Assembly: GCA_020442505.1 (NCBI GenBank)
Contig: JAGRJZ010000249.1
Location: 1 to 6,357 of the forward strand
Origin: Alphaproteobacteria bacterium
GTDB taxonomy: Bacteria > Pseudomonadota > Alphaproteobacteria > Micavibrionales > Micavibrionaceae
Direction: 5' to 3'
Length of the DNA: 6,357 bases
Each line of letters begins with the position of its first letter. Position 1 is the first letter of the stretch. The translations under genes were made by a program, and so were the position numbers. Under the pieces are notes generated by a model. It made no database searches. It was not told where the DNA came from and saw only the letters and a program-made list of their open reading frames with translations. Positions 6,138-6,357 of the stretch are shown here, piece after piece.

Positions 6138-6357
6138 GCGACGAACAGGATATTCCCAGTGAAGACGAGCAAGTAGCCGCGATGATGGGCGCCGCCGGGG
6201 ATGGTGGGGTTGACGGATCGAACGGCATGGTGCTGAACGAAATTGAATCGGCGGATACTGGCGAAGACGAAACGGAGTACGCCATTGGGGAGGCCATGGC
6301 AAGCGATGTGACGGCAATCTATGAGATTCCGGTTCAGATATCAGCCGTTCTCGGAAA
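6134..6357 (+). CDS. fliN: Flagellar motor switch protein FliN, N-terminal part (3' end outside window)
   Basis: FliN builds the lower C-ring of the flagellar switch and binds FliH. The first 74 codons are present and the frame is open to the right edge. Residues 1-58 are acidic and Gly-rich (MSDEQDIPSEDEQ...), a flexible extension comparable in length to that of E. coli FliN. They are followed by DVTAIYEIPVQISAVLG (58-74), the start of the SpoA (surface presentation of antigens, C-ring) domain. The start at 6134 is supported by GGAG at 6123-6126 with a 7-nt spacer and by the 4-bp ATGA overlap with fliH, which implies coupled translation. Internal ATGs at 6182 and 6296 are alternative starts but lack this support. 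The SpoA domain is cut by the window edge. Confidence 0.88.
   Translation, partial: MSDEQDIPSEDEQVAAMMGAAGDGGVDGSNGMVLNEIESADTGEDETEYAIGEAMASDVTAIYEIPVQISAVLG

Noticed and set aside
5661..6317. Long minus-strand open frame opposite fliH-fliN
   Set aside because: Its translation is a low-complexity Arg/Pro/His shadow without recognisable motifs, and the plus strand encodes conserved flagellar proteins.

Overview
The window looks like a chromosomal segment from an alphaproteobacterium of moderate GC content. The evidence is a FliH of the alphaproteobacterial type (N-terminal KFFFD motif and a C-terminal GDCRMRW...GGAHRD block) directly followed by fliN, a Na/Pi-cotransporter/PhoU-like protein of the LLLWG...QSS...HSS clade common in that class, and a textbook sigma-54 -24/-12 promoter of the kind used for flagellar genes. 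I cannot fix the order; Rhodospirillales-like or Micavibrio-like lineages are possible.

Layout from left to right. (1) The C-terminal part of a DUF924-family protein runs in from the left edge. (2) After a gap of about 100-140 bp comes a Na/Pi cotransporter-like membrane protein with a C-terminal PhoU-like domain. It lacks any ATG, GTG or TTG start that would preserve its first membrane helix. (3) Converging on it from the minus strand is a lytic-transglycosylase (SLT) protein with no signal peptide, driven by a near-perfect sigma-54 promoter. (4) Back to back with that promoter is a strong sigma-70-type promoter for rfbA (glucose-1-phosphate thymidylyltransferase). rfbA overlaps by 4 bp a GT-B glycosyltransferase of GT1/UGT type, making a two-gene dTDP-sugar/glycosyl-transfer unit. 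(5) About 95 bp later fliH starts, overlapping by 4 bp with fliN, which leaves the right edge.

How they fit together. The rfbA-glycosyltransferase pair probably makes and uses a nucleotide sugar for a surface glycan (O-antigen, capsule, glycolipid or flagellin). It lies between two genes with flagellar links: a sigma-54-controlled peptidoglycan hydrolase on the left, which could open the wall for the flagellar rod, and the export/motor genes fliH-fliN on the right. In many Alphaproteobacteria fliH follows fliF-fliG; here a glycosyltransferase sits in that place, so the flagellar cluster is either rearranged or starts at fliH.

No mobile element, CRISPR array, tRNA or rRNA was seen. I found no clearly new multi-gene system. 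The most interesting points are the sigma-54-driven, signal-less transglycosylase, the missing canonical start of the transporter, the glycosyltransferase with an altered HGG motif, and the sugar genes adjoining a split flagellar operon.
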